Assembly: GCA_019722365.1 (NCBI GenBank)
Contig: JADFUC010000619.1
Location: forward strand, 124,001 to 188,000
From: Lithospermum erythrorhizon
Taxonomy: Eukaryota > Streptophyta > Magnoliopsida > Boraginales > Boraginaceae
Direction: 5' to 3'
DNA: 64,000 bases
The notes under the pieces are model-generated. The model worked only from the letters and a program-made list of their open reading frames with translations. It did not search any database and was not told the origin of the DNA. This document shows, piece by piece, positions 1 to 11,600 of this stretch; the stretch's first letter is position 1, and each line of letters opens with the position of its first letter. Both the position numbers and the translations under genes were made by a program.

Positions 1-419
1 GGTAGAACGCCTGAATTGCAATCGAATCTTTGGATTATGTAGAGCTTAAGTGTAAGTGGAAAAATAGAATTCTCGATATGCTTTAAATACTTTAAACTAA
101 TCAAAATATGGTTTATTACATAAAACTTAGTGGTTTCACATATACGCGATCCAGTAACAAAGGATTTAGACGGTATGATGTGTATACAACAGAAGAAAAT
201 GCAATCATCAACCCTAACATGTGTATGTACTTTATTATACTGATTTTCAATAACAATGCAAATTTTACCATTAATACTATTTTATTTACTTCAACATTTG
301 ATTGGATCACTACAAAATACAATGTAAATATTTTATATTTAGTTCATAATACACATGTATATTATTCATTTAAATGACATCATCGAACTATTATAACTAT
401 ATATAAATTTATGTAGAAC
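1..419. other. AT-rich sequence, nothing recognised
   Basis: No codon-like signal or repeat structure was recognised. The open stretches here are short and lack motifs. It may be the flank or 5' part of the Helitron that follows. Confidence 0.4.
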
Positions 420-2800
420 ATGTCAGTGTTAAGAAAACGTAGGCAAGCGCAAGAGATATCATAATATAGCACGTAATTATCAAGAAAGAGTTGAAACTAT
501 AAAGCACATCCTACCAAAACCTAGATCATGTTCATATTGTCATGCAATGCTATTTCATAGGGAATCGTTGCAAATATGTTGTCTTGGTGGAACTTTAGAA
601 TTCACGGCTTACATCGGGTCTACTGAACGTCAATTATTCTCTCGTCAAACACCTAAAAGTGCATTTTCGGCAAGACATCCGGTATACACAATGCCTTTGC
701 ATTTACTTCAATGGGCAATATTATGATAAAATATATTAGAAACAAGGTCTAGATACTATATTCTCGACACGTATCACGAGGTCAAAGCAGATGCTCGAAA
801 GTCGATTCGCTTTCCATAGAAGTTTTCTGGTGAAAATACAAATATACTACAAAAGTATACCCTTTGTCCAAGTATTACGGCAACTATATGAAGTTACTCC
901 AAGTGCCGCTTGCTCATCAAAGAACAAAGACCAAACACGCACTAATATAAGATATCACCGTGATCTCAAAGTTACCGCCAAGTATCGCGAGATGACTAAG
1001 ATGTAACCTCGTGCGATATCATCGTACAAACGGTTGGAGAAAATCTGATGAATATTCCAGACATAGCCGAGTATTATTTAATTCTCGCATAACATGTCAG
1101 ACTTTTGTCACACGGTTCATACTAATAGGATGTTAATACCCAAAGCAACAGAAAGTGTAAGGTAACTTCATTATGCATTCTACTCATATATATAATATGT
1201 GTATCTCTTTGACTCGCTTTTATAACTACTTTCATATATCTCAATACTTAAAAGCTAATATTATAATTATTATTGGGATTCTCCGTCAAACAATACATAT
1301 CTCCTACTCCGCGGTGGATCTACTTTACAACATTATGTCATGTCAATTATGTCAAGATCAATCACAAACTAAGACGACTCAAAGATCATCAACATACCAT
1401 ACGCTGCGGACTCCTCTACAAAGACTACAGCATTACATGCAAGATCGGCAAAAAATGACGTAGTACCAATAATGGATTATGAAAAATAACGCTCTTACAA
1501 ACTTGAAAATGTTTTTTCAACGATTCATTCAGGGGAAATGCCGTCGAATATCTTATGGCCGCCATCTTCAAGCTTCGAAGCAATCGAGACCATGATCAGA
1601 GATACCAAGATTCAATGGTCTTAGTGCACCATTTCGAACGCTGCATCTGACAGCCATATAAATGCAACCAAAATTGGGAAAAAATAAAAGAGCAAGCAAA
1701 TTGCCATTCCACCGCTTCAAGATCGCCTGCCAACTGCCTACATATTTGTGAGCAAAGTTGAGGAGTTCAAACAAGCATATAATCAGAGAGAGGCGTTTAG
1801 AAGAGTTATTTACAATTCTATACAGATATCGAAAAGAGGGATTCTTCATGCTCATATGCTTATCATACTAAAGCGTAAAGCTGGCAAATTGAAGAACTGA
1901 CGACTATGATAGAGTTTCAGAGAAGAGATTCCCATCGGGCCGAGAACGAGCCATTACTTTATGCAACTGTTCTGAAACATATGATACATGGACCACATAT
2001 ATATAATGATGGTCGATATCCATGTATGAAGCATGGCTCATGCAAAAAGAGGTTCCCAAAGGAGTTCAGACACGTTAAAAGTGGGGGCATGATTCATACC
2101 TCATCTATGTGAGGCTTCCTAGTCCACCGACTCCACTCTTGATAATAATAATCCGAATTTAGAACAATAGTTGGTCGTTCTTTATAATCCAAGGTTACTA
2201 TTAAAAATACGATTGTCATATTAATGTGCAGGTAAATAAAGAATGTTGTCATGTGTAAAATATTTATATAAATATGTTTACAACGGACTGGGATAGAGTA
2301 ACGATGAAAGTTTCATATGGAGATAATCATGATGCAGACTAATAATTTATATACGGAAGGTGATATCCGCATCAAAGGCTTTATGGTATATTTACGGGTT
2401 CAAAATCTAGTAGGATATACCCTTGCTTTTATAAATTACAAATTCATTTGCCCGATATGGCGCTCGTTATGTAATCTAAAGAAAGGATTATATATTCTCA
2501 CATTTAGCGCAACTAAAAAACGAAGATCACGTAATTCTTTGTGAAGAATAGAACCACATTTAATAGTATGCCACTATATCATGAATTTTGGAAGACTTTG
2601 TTCGAAACGGACAACAAAAAACGTAGATCGAACGGTTGTAGTCAATGAGTCATCGGGGAGGATATACATTGTCTCCCTACTGCGGGACAAGTTTACGAGC
2701 GCATCCTTTGCACCACGCCAGGGACCACTGTTATTTTGATGTAATTACTTCTACGCCAATGGAGCATGCGCAAAATTCAAGTTAAGTCACCGAAAGGTTG
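420..2800 (+). mobile_element. Helitron protein remnant (decayed)
   Basis: Broken coding pieces of a plant Helitron RepHel protein, in order and on one strand. Around 520-610 a Cys-rich stretch (CSYC, then ICCLGG) matches the N-terminal zinc-like region of plant Helitron proteins. Around 1640-1690 and 1830-1870 are decayed matches to the conserved core that precedes the Rep block. At 1906-2112 an open stretch carries the HMIHGP motif followed by PCMKHGSCKKRFPKEF, a hallmark of the Helitron-like N domain. Around 2400-2530 and 2610-2720 further pieces fit the region just before the helicase (KKRRSN, then IYIVSP-like and AGQVYERIL). Frames change many times and stops interrupt it, so it cannot make the transposase. 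No helicase domain and no 3' hairpin with CTRR end were recognised, so the element borders are unknown. Confidence 0.75.
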
Positions 2801-3315
2801 TGATACTGTGAGCATAATGACTATGTTAGGAAAGGAATTAGATACGGTAATGAAATTATTTGAACTTATGGTGAAATATGCATTTTTTGCTGTAAATAAC
2901 CAATATATTGTGATGATACATATTGATTTTTTTTATTTTTACATCTTTCAAAATACGTGACACGCGGTTCTCAAATATTACTACTTAACTAAAAGTCATT
3001 ACAAAACGATTGCAGCTAAGGATGAAAAGAATGTTGACTAAAATTATCACATAATTAGATATTTACTTAGATGGCTATTTAGCTGTCATTTTATAAATAA
3101 GTGATACAATTGTTAATGATATTTTAATCAATATGCATATGTACGACCTATTGATATTTTAGTTTTAGGATTTGTATATAAATTATTCAATTCTTAATAA
3201 TGTTTTTATCAATTTTATTTTCTCATTTTTTATTATTACATATTTTACAATGGCATCACACTAAATCGAGTATACAAAATATTCTATGATATATCAACGA
3301 ATTCGCACGGGTTGG
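2801..3315. other. AT-rich spacer
   Basis: AT-rich DNA between the Helitron remnant and the inverted-repeat element. A short open stretch after 2766 may continue the Helitron remnant for a few codons, but nothing else is supported. Confidence 0.4.
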
Positions 3316-3319
3316 ACTG

Positions 3320-3965
3320 TGCACCGATAGCTAGTTTAATTAGAACGCCCTACTCCCTTATATTATTTTAAATGTTGCACACCATCCCCAGACACCCAAA
3401 TCTCCACCAAAAGTGATTGTTTAGACCATTTTACCTTTATTGATATTTATTCATATTATTTAAATCTTTTGGTGTCCATTTTTACTTCTTTACAAATTCA
3501 ATTTCAATGGAATTTTTATTTTTATAAAGAAAATAGTTTTATATATGCTTTCAATCGTGTTCGGATTGTTAGGTTCTTGTCTAGAATTTTTTCGCAAACA
3601 TGTTCATAAGAATTAAGATGGTAATACTAGATTATTAAAAATGGAAAGATGTACAGATTATAATATTAGATACTTAATGAAAATCTAAAATGCCATTTAT
3701 AATATTAGATACTTAATGAAAATAAAAAATGCCATTTATAATATTATTTTCTTTCAACTTATGAAAATAAAATCGTCATTTAGATCAAATCTGAGTTGAA
3801 ATAGAAAATAAAATCGATATAAAAAAGATTGAAATAATATGAATGAATATCAATGGGTAAATTGTCTAAACCATCACTTTCGTATGAGATTCGATGTTCG
3901 GCGACGATACGCAACATTTAAAATAATACAAGTGGTATGACGCTAATTAAATTGTACATTTGCTT
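3320..3965. mobile_element. Non-autonomous element with long terminal inverted repeats (MULE-like)
   Basis: The segment near 3340-3465 and the reverse complement of about 3825-3950 share a long imperfect inverted repeat of at least 110 bp. Both arms contain TATTATTTTAAATGTTGC, then AAAGTGATKGTTTAGAC, then TTGATATTYATTCATATTATTT. Outward the match continues to TTTAATTAG on both sides. Such long inverted arms around a short non-coding core are typical of Mutator-like MITEs. The core has a tandem duplication (3657-3747). No target duplication was identified with certainty, so family assignment is inference. Confidence 0.6.
3657..3747. repeat. Tandem duplication, about 50-bp unit
   Basis: ATAATATTAGATACTTAATG followed by AAAATnnAAAATGCCATTT occurs twice in a row, and a third partial start (TATAATATT) follows. 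It lies in the core of the inverted-repeat element. Confidence 0.8.
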
Positions 3966-4920
3966 AAAGAGGCCAAGTAATTTACTCGTTAATTATAATT
4001 TAAAGATAAAATATGAAACAATTTATTAAACGGTGTCCTCGAATATTAACCTCAATTAATAAAAATTAGGCCTCTCTGCCCTTCGACTCTGGGCGCTATC
4101 TACAATGCTAAAATTATTCAACACCCTTTTCACTTCAACACTCCACATCATCTTCTCTCTTCCACATAATAATTCAACACCCACTAAATTTTATATTGAC
4201 TATTAAATTATTGTTTAATAAAATTCAACAATCTCTACCCCACCATTCTTTATCTAATATTCTTATTTACTTATATTTTTATATTTTTATGATTAAATAA
4301 TTATAAAATTTACTATTTATAATTAAATAAGAAATAATTAATGCAAATAAATTATTTTTGATTTTTAAAAAACAAAAATTATATAAATATTTATTTAAAT
4401 AATTTTTAATCTCATATTTTAATTAATTTTTTAAAAAATAAGAAACACAAGAATTGAAAAATAATAACTATTAAAACAAAGAAAGTTACAATAAATAAAC
4501 GTAAGACACAAGCTGAAATCACGCGGCATAAATTCAATGAAATACAAATAACCACACGCATAACGTAATCGATCCACACTACAATCGCACTACATACATA
4601 ATAAGACTCTTAAAAATATTTAATCACGAACATTCCAAACTTTCGCCTATACAAGGCTGGGATTAGATCCTCGTCAGAATTGTGATGTACATTCGCATCA
4701 CGCGAATTGCATCTGCACGCATATGATTTCAGCAAAACGCAGTATTTCCACCTCAATGAGAACGTCAAGGCACTGTAGACCACTCGCTCTCACATCGATC
4801 ATAATCGCTCCAATGTCGAGAGCATACGTGAAGCTCATCCTCAACAATCATATTATGTAATACGACACGACCACGATGCAATAAATCGCTTTATGTTCCA
4901 CAATCTAGTCAAGCTCAATT
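3966..4920. other. AT-rich sequence, possible Harbinger end
   Basis: Very AT-rich from 4240 to 4620. It probably includes the 3' flank of the minus-strand Harbinger transposase remnant. A TTA followed by GGCC near 4067-4073 could mark a PIF-type end (TTA targets), but the matching opposite end was not convincingly paired. Confidence 0.35.
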
Positions 4921-4924
4921 AATG

Positions 4925-5930
4925 ATTTAACTGAAGCCAAAGACTCCAAATGCATCGCTCAATGTCCTTACGACATCCCTCCTCCCGGGAGACATTTCTG
5001 CAAACGCCTTATCCGGGTTCACTCGGCGAAGTCTATCTGATTTGACGAAGTTGGATAAGAAGCGGTAGATACCATCACAAAGATAAGACGCCATATCATA
5101 AGGTCGCTGATTCACAAAGAAGTTCACCTTTCGCGGGTATTTCCTTGTTCAACGCCATCAAAACAACTAAGTGGACTGCTCAGAACGTTTATATCATTCA
5201 CGCGCCCGACATCCAAAAAAAATGGCATGCCAACCATAAATCACGAGAGTTACCGTCAAGAATAATGTTGGTGGTTCCTTTATCCCCTCTAGTAAATTGA
5301 CCTTCCCAAGCTGTAGGACAATTTTTCCATTCCCACTGCATGTAATCAATACTCCCGATCATTCCGGGAAACCCTCTCATCTCACTAACTTGCAGTATTC
5401 TTTGCAGGTCATCTTCATTTGGGCTCTCAAGTACACTTGCTCATACAATTGTATGATTCCTTTACAAAATCTACGTAAGCACTCCAATGTCGTAGCATCT
5501 CTATTTTGATATATTCATCTACCGCATCACCGGCATACCATACGCTAACATTCGCACGGTCATGCACATTCGCGCGGGCGATATGCCTTCTTTTTTCACA
5601 AAGATCAACTCTTCAGCGAAGTACTTGTCAATATTTGAGGTCCCCAACGATTCAAGAAAACATGTTTTCAAGATCCGAAATCGCCGACCTAAATACGGCC
5701 TCGCCATATGTTGTTCATCGAGTAAAGTAAATAAATAATCAATCTTTGGTTCGCCGCAAAGATGATCTCTTTTCAAATATTTTCATTACTTCGAGACGCA
5801 TTGTCTTCTCGCACTTTTGGACGAGCTCACTAAATCATCGGCGACGCACTTCCTCGTTCACATCGGGCTTTTTGTAAGCTTCGATATCAAAACAAAATCA
5901 AATGGATCCATCAATTTCGCTTGACCTTAA
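4925..5930 (-). pseudogene. PIF/Harbinger transposase (DDE_Tnp4-type) remnant
   Basis: Read on the minus strand, three blocks follow the order of plant Harbinger transposases (the HARBI1/ALP1-like family). 5776-5519 holds the N-terminal part: GRRFRILKTCFL, then a QGLSP-like region (KEGISPARMCMTVRMLAYG). 5380-5198 holds the first catalytic block RGFPGMIGSIDYMQWEWKNC followed by PTAWEGQFTRGDKGTTNIIL; the D of GSID is the expected first acidic catalytic residue. 5127-4927 holds the C-terminal block with SYLCDGIYRFLSNFVKS, then RRDVVRTLSDAFGVFGF, equivalent to the RKDVERAFGVLQ block. Frames shift between blocks, so it is inactive as it stands. In active elements this enzyme cuts at TTA targets together with the Myb-like ORF1 product, whose remnant lies upstream at 6985-7790. 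Confidence 0.8.
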
Positions 5931-6059
5931 ACAAGAATATGACTGTAAATATTGTGTAAGTTTTGGACGAAGCTCAGAAAGATACACGGATACGCTTTTT
6001 TAAAAGAGCTGAGCTGTCAAATCGACGGATTCAAGACGAGAATCACCCGCTTAATTTCA

Positions 6060-6835
6060 ATTGAGCAAGATTCGATTTCAACGCCAAGGGTTGGTATCAA
6101 CGATTTGAATAATCTCAATTAAATTCATTTAATTCGAAGACTCAACGGATAACTGACGAACGCGCATTGCATCAATGGATTCGAAGACGCAAATAAAATT
6201 TAATTTTAAATAAATAATATTCCATTGACGATAAGATACGTATTTCGACTGCCGAGATCAATCCGATTAATACTCCGAATTAAATTCAAATAATACTTAA
6301 CGATAAGATCTCGATTTCGATCGCTATGGCTGAGATCAATCGATTTGAATAATTCGAATTAAATTCGCTTAATACTTAACGGATAAGATCCGATTTAACG
6401 CCGGCATCGCCGACTCAATATCCTTAATTAAATCTCGGCCATCACTTAACTGATAAGATCTCGATTTGATCGCTACAATGGTGATCAAGTGGATTCAATA
6501 CCCGAATTAAATTCATTTAATACTTAACTGATAAGATCTCGATTTGAATGCGTCAGATCATCTACTCAATATCCTAATTAAATCTCAGCTAATACTTTAA
6601 CGGATAAAGACTGATTTGATCGCCATGTCGAGATCAATCCGACGGAATAATTTAATTAAATTCGCTTAATACTTAACTGAGCAAGATATCTCGATTTGAA
6701 TGGTATCACCGGACTCTCAATATCCGAATTAAATCTCGCCATCACTTAACGGATAAGACTGATTGATCGCCATGTCGTAGATAAACGGACTTGAATACCC
6801 GAATTAAATTCATTTAATTTTAACGGACATGATGT
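6060..6835. repeat. Minisatellite, about 76-bp units in alternating A/B dimers
   Basis: TTAACKGATAAGATCTCGATTT-like starts recur near 6299, 6378, 6445, 6525, 6598, 6675 and 6752, with decayed copies before and after. Two unit types alternate. Type A reads GATCGC...GATCAATCnGATTnGAATA...AATTAAATTCRYTTAATACTTAAC. Type B reads GAATGCGTCAGATCATC or similar, then CTCAATATCCnAATTAAATCTC, then CACTTAAC. The array is thus dimeric, about 150 bp per pair, with about ten monomers. It sits between the two Harbinger protein remnants and so is probably an internal part of that element. Confidence 0.8.
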
Positions 6836-6984
6836 GATTTTATTCAAACTGCCAAACAAGTACAGCATAGCAAAAAAAACACAACAACATTGAAAAACAC
6901 ACATGAAAACGCAAAACATACACGAAAGCCTAACAACACACATGAAGCTGCAACACACACATCATAGTAGAAGACAAACGTTGT

Positions 6985-7790
6985 CGGAAGACTAAATCAT
7001 TTTCCAAACAATTCGAGCCTCAACATCTCCAAAAGCCATTGCCTCGTCATCAAGACAAGCCCTTCACTCTACCTTCATAAACATTTCCATCTTCTTTATT
7101 TGATGACCATTGCTGCGCTACTAATACGTCCATTCTTTCAACTTTGTCCTTATATTGTTTAAATTACCCAACGCTTCTCTGGCTTTCTCCAAATTTCCCC
7201 TTGCCCTTCTTTTTTTTTTACCTTTTTTCTTAGTCAAGGCCCTTCCTATCGGCGAAAGAAATTTGATTCAAGAGCGTTGAGTCAAAGATCGTCAATACCC
7301 CTCGATCCAATCGCTATCCAATATTTACCTTAACCCATCTATACCGCGCGATCTCGGTCACTCGGCCATCTCGACATCAAATTAAAGTTAGCATTCTTAC
7401 CACTTTTTATGAGGTCTACGTGCCTTTTCCAATATATCTATTCTCCGACCACCCGCTTGCTTTCATACGCTTAGCTGCTATCATAAGCCCATTTGCTCAA
7501 TATTTTGTCATGTGGTTGAAATGATTTTGCTGTGCAATGCTCACGCATGGATTCTCGGCTAACAATGTTCATTACAAGAATCACAATTTTACCCCAATAC
7601 GCTTCACTTTTCTCGATTTCTTCCAACAACACCGCCTCTGCTCCATATTCGATCCAAATCTCATCAAGAGCACCAAATTCTTTCGTTTTGTTCCATTGCT
7701 TTTTCTAGCGTTGTTCTAACCTCTACAACCGGATTATCTTCTACAAGACCGCCATAAGAAGAAGCGCCGACATTTCATGCTGAATGCAAG
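6985..7790 (-). pseudogene. Harbinger ORF1 (Myb/NAM-associated-like) remnant
   Basis: Minus-strand translation in shifting frames recalls the second protein of plant PIF/Harbinger elements. Around 7640-7560 is EKSEAYWGKI, then RESMREHC. Around 7480-7440 is AAKRMKASGWSEN, like the A-R-SG-SENDV block. Around 7410-7385 is SGKNANFNLMSRWP, like the KKFNLMHCW block. Around 7245-7070 a Lys-rich stretch (KKKGKKKKKGKGKF) is followed by YKDKVERMDVLVAQQ, then DDEAMAFGDVEA. Those are expected in this order at the C-terminal half of ORF1. The N-terminal Myb part is not readable. The position upstream of the transposase remnant on the same strand supports the call. Confidence 0.55.
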
Positions 7791-8636
7791 AAATTTCGTC
7801 AAGCCCAATATTCGAACATTTTCTACTCTCCACCTGCAGACGTAGCGATTATGTTACGCCATTGGTAGTAATATCAGATCACGTATTTACACAGTGACGA
7901 TAATTCTGCATTAATCAGCTTGATATTGAAATCGGGGCAATTCGCTGAACCAAATTCTTTATGATATTTTCGGCGACGCGGCTGACGGAAAGACGATTAT
8001 CAAATCGATAATTCATCGGGATTTTGATAGCTAAAAGTGGTAATTAGGCGACTTTTTGATTATTGAAATCATTATTATTAGATCCATTTCACTAAAAAAC
8101 AAGAGCTTAAGAAAAGATAATATAATCAATTATATCAAAAGCGATTTATTTTTTTTTACGCCCAAATTTAACGGTAGCGCCTCTATTTATATGAAAAAAA
8201 TGCATTTAATTTTGCAAAAAATTTAAAAAAATTAATTTTGATATCAAATAATTGATCCTAAATAATCGGTATGATAAAAAATCAAAAAAATCGAACCAGC
8301 TCAATCAAAAACGCCGACACGCGACCACACATATCTCTCTCAAGATCCGCGGGCGCCCACGCGCTCGCCCCTCAGCGTGACGTGCTACAAGGAGCCGCCA
8401 AGTACTCAAGGCGCAACACGCTGTCTCAAGGCCACACCGTTGGTATTCAACAGCCTTAAACAAATTAAATACCCCATTTAATCCACATCATTTTTTAATT
8501 CACTCAACACCCCCACTCACAATTCACTACTTTTTTTTTCAACATATTTAATCCCTCATTCACCCCCATTATTTTTTAGTCTGCTGGACTTTATAATAGC
8601 CACCTATTGAAGTGGTGACGTTGGAGTGGTTGAGAA
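7791..8636. promoter_or_regulatory. PARG upstream region with decayed repeat DNA
   Basis: Between the Harbinger ORF1 remnant and the PARG start codon. 8330-8440 is a GC-rich island (GCGGGCGCCCACGCGCTCGC) unlike its AT-rich surroundings and resembles subterminal DNA of Harbinger elements. 8460-8590 is AT-rich with repeated CAACAC/CATTTAATCC stretches. The core promoter and 5' UTR of PARG must lie close to 8637, but no TATA box stands out with confidence. Confidence 0.4.
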
Positions 8637-11600
8637 ATGGGAAGAGAAGAAGCGTTGTCCTCCATCCTCCCGTTCCTCCCTCTTTTCCTCCGGTCGGGGG
8701 CCCTCTTCTGGCCCTCCCCAGTAGTGGAAGCCCTCAAAGCCCTCTCTAAAGGCCCGGCCCATAGCTGCGTGGACTCCGGCGAAATATTCTCCCTTGCTAT
8801 CTCCGACCTCCGCAACTCCCCCCTCTCCACCTCCGCCGCTAACGGCTTCCTTTTCTTCTTCGATGAGGTGCCAAATACTGATTCCATTCTGGTCTTCTGG
8901 CAGTAATATCACGTGCCACTAGACTAATGCTAGTAGTTAATCATCATATATATATATATCACGTGCAAGTACTTGGACCGGGAGCTAGTAATATCACGTG
9001 CCACTAGACTAAGGCTAGTGGTTAATCATCCAATATATATTTTAAAAAAGGGGTCATTGGACCTATTGCTTACAATGTTTCATACGTCTTTGATGAAATA
9101 ACCAACTTCTTAATGCTTTATCTAGTTGCGTGCTTCTTTTTTTGTAGAATCAATGTAATAGTTACTACAACCGTGTAATTTGTTAATTTCCAAGTAGTTA
9201 CTATAACCTCATGTTTCTTGTAAAGCATATATGGTTTATTTAGTTTAGTTCAATTGTTTATGTTAGAGACTGATACGTTGAGAGTTTTTGTTTTAAGTTA
9301 ATTCATGAAGATGCTGCTGCAAGGTGGTTTAATGATGTCGTACCAAGGTTGGCACGGTTGCTTCTAGAGTTGCCGCGATTGTTGGATGACCATTATGCTA
9401 ATTACATTGTTGATGGAGTTGAAGCAGGTCTCCGTCTACTGGAACCTCAACAACCGGGCATTGTATTTCTTACCCAAGTATATTTTATAATGAATTGAGT
9501 AGCTTCTTTTGATCCCTTAGTTAATGAATTTCTATCAATTTCCTGCTATAGTTATCAATTTGTAGAGTTTTTGTCAAGATCTGAAGTGATTGATCGTAAT
9601 TGTGATTTCGGAGAAAATACTACGATATATTTTATTCTGTCAGAATATTTGAGACCTTTCCGGGTTTTGCTTCATAGCTTACTTTGCTCTCAGAATATTT
9701 GTGACCTTTCCGGGTTTTGCTTCATAGCTTACTTTGCTCTTACTTATACATTATTGTCACTTGATACTTGCTAACTTGCTTACATTAGCCAACTGCTCCA
9801 GTAATAATCGGTTTGTTGGAAATTCCTATTTGTGTAATACTGTGGTTTCTATGTTACTACTGAACTCACATTCGATCCTTGAGTTCAATATATTCTTCAT
9901 TCAGTATAATTCTGCATAAAACTGTTTTTGTGAAAAGTAGAGGAAGGAAAAACTATTGTGTTTGTTATTTCACTTTAACACATGTAAATTGATCTGATAT
10001 ATTTGAAAATGAGGCTCTAGTTTGTATTGTTCGTTATTTGTGAGTGATAAATAGGTAGTAGCCGTCTAACTCAGTAGTTTTGGATACATAGGCGGTTTAA
10101 CATCTTGTATTATGGACAACTGCTGTGTATTTCATGAACATTAGATTTGTTTTTGGCAATATTTCACTGCTTAGTAGTTTGTAAATCATATATCACCACC
10201 TTAGGTTTTAGATTAAGTAAGCCTATTTCACTTCCTGCTCGTTTAGTAGTTTGTAAATCATAACATATCATTATTTTGTTTATTGTGTGGACTGTTTATT
10301 GTGTTGCATTGTCTATCAACTGTTTGTTACCCATTCACCCGTGTTTATAACTGTCATTTCAGGAACTGGTTGGAAAAATTTCACAGTTTCTTTGTCTCTT
10401 TCCAGAAAATAGTAGAGGTGCCAAACATCTCCCGACAATCAACTTCGATAATTTATTTGCGTATGTTATCAGAAGCTCACTATTTCTCGTTATTCATAAT
10501 TTCATATGTTAAGTGATACATATTTAGCTTTGATGGAAATTTACCTATGATACTCTTACCTTATTTTGGGTTTTAATTTGCGTTTTGGAGTATGATTTAG
10601 ATGGCTTCTTTAAAGATATGTGATGATCCAAATATCATCGACATACTTACATTTTCTGCTATTATGATTACTACGTCATCTTCAATTTTATTTTGTACTG
10701 TTCTTTAGTCATGAGAATAAAAGTTCATGGTGAGTTCTTTTTTATCCAATAAGATTATTTGCTTATTGTGGTTCACTGTATATATTTTTCCAGGTGTATA
10801 TTTGACAATTATGATGAAAAAGTTGAAAACAAAATAAAGTGCATAACTCATTATTTTGAGAGGATATGCACGTCTATGCCTAGTGGCAATATATCATTTG
10901 AGCGCAAAGTTCTCCCTCTCAATCATGGTCGATTCAACATATATTTGCCTAAGGCTGATTTTTGGAGCAAATCTACCATCCCACTATGCAGATTCGAGGT
11001 ATTGGTTGACTGGTTGAGAACATGTGTTGCAGTGTACTGGCAGATGAGCTGATCAGTTAATATCTACTCCGTATTTGATAGACTAATTATTAGCTGGTGA
11101 CTTGAATATCCAATTTGTAGGTTCATGGTTCAGGATTTATTGAAGACCAATCCAATGAAGCCCTTGAAGTGGATTTTGCTAACAAATATTTAGGTGGGGG
11201 TGCCCTTCATAGGGGCTGTCTACAGGTCTGAATTTTTTCTCGAGTTAGGCGGTGTTGTGAAGTATTAAAGCTTAAACCAATAAGTAATTAATTTTGAAAC
11301 ATGAATGCGTTTCTTGGCTGAAATATGAAATAGACCATCTTTGTTTGTATGTTGGAGATTCCATACTATAAATCCTCCCAGTTCAAACTGCAATGTTCTG
11401 TTCCTTTTTTTCTTTTCTTTTGGAGCTTCTTCCAGCTTACTCTAGGAAAAAGGCTTTTTACTGCAGCACACCTTTTGCTAAGCTACAAAGCCATTGTTTA
11501 ATGTTTGTATCCGCTGTTTTGATATGACAACTATTTAACTTATGAAGATTTTTTTACTCCAGTGCCTCTAGTTTAGAGATACTGAGACACGTAGTATCAT

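Noticed and set aside
8591..8912. Minus-strand open frames opposite PARG exon 1
   Set aside because: They are antisense to a conserved coding exon and have no recognisable protein features.
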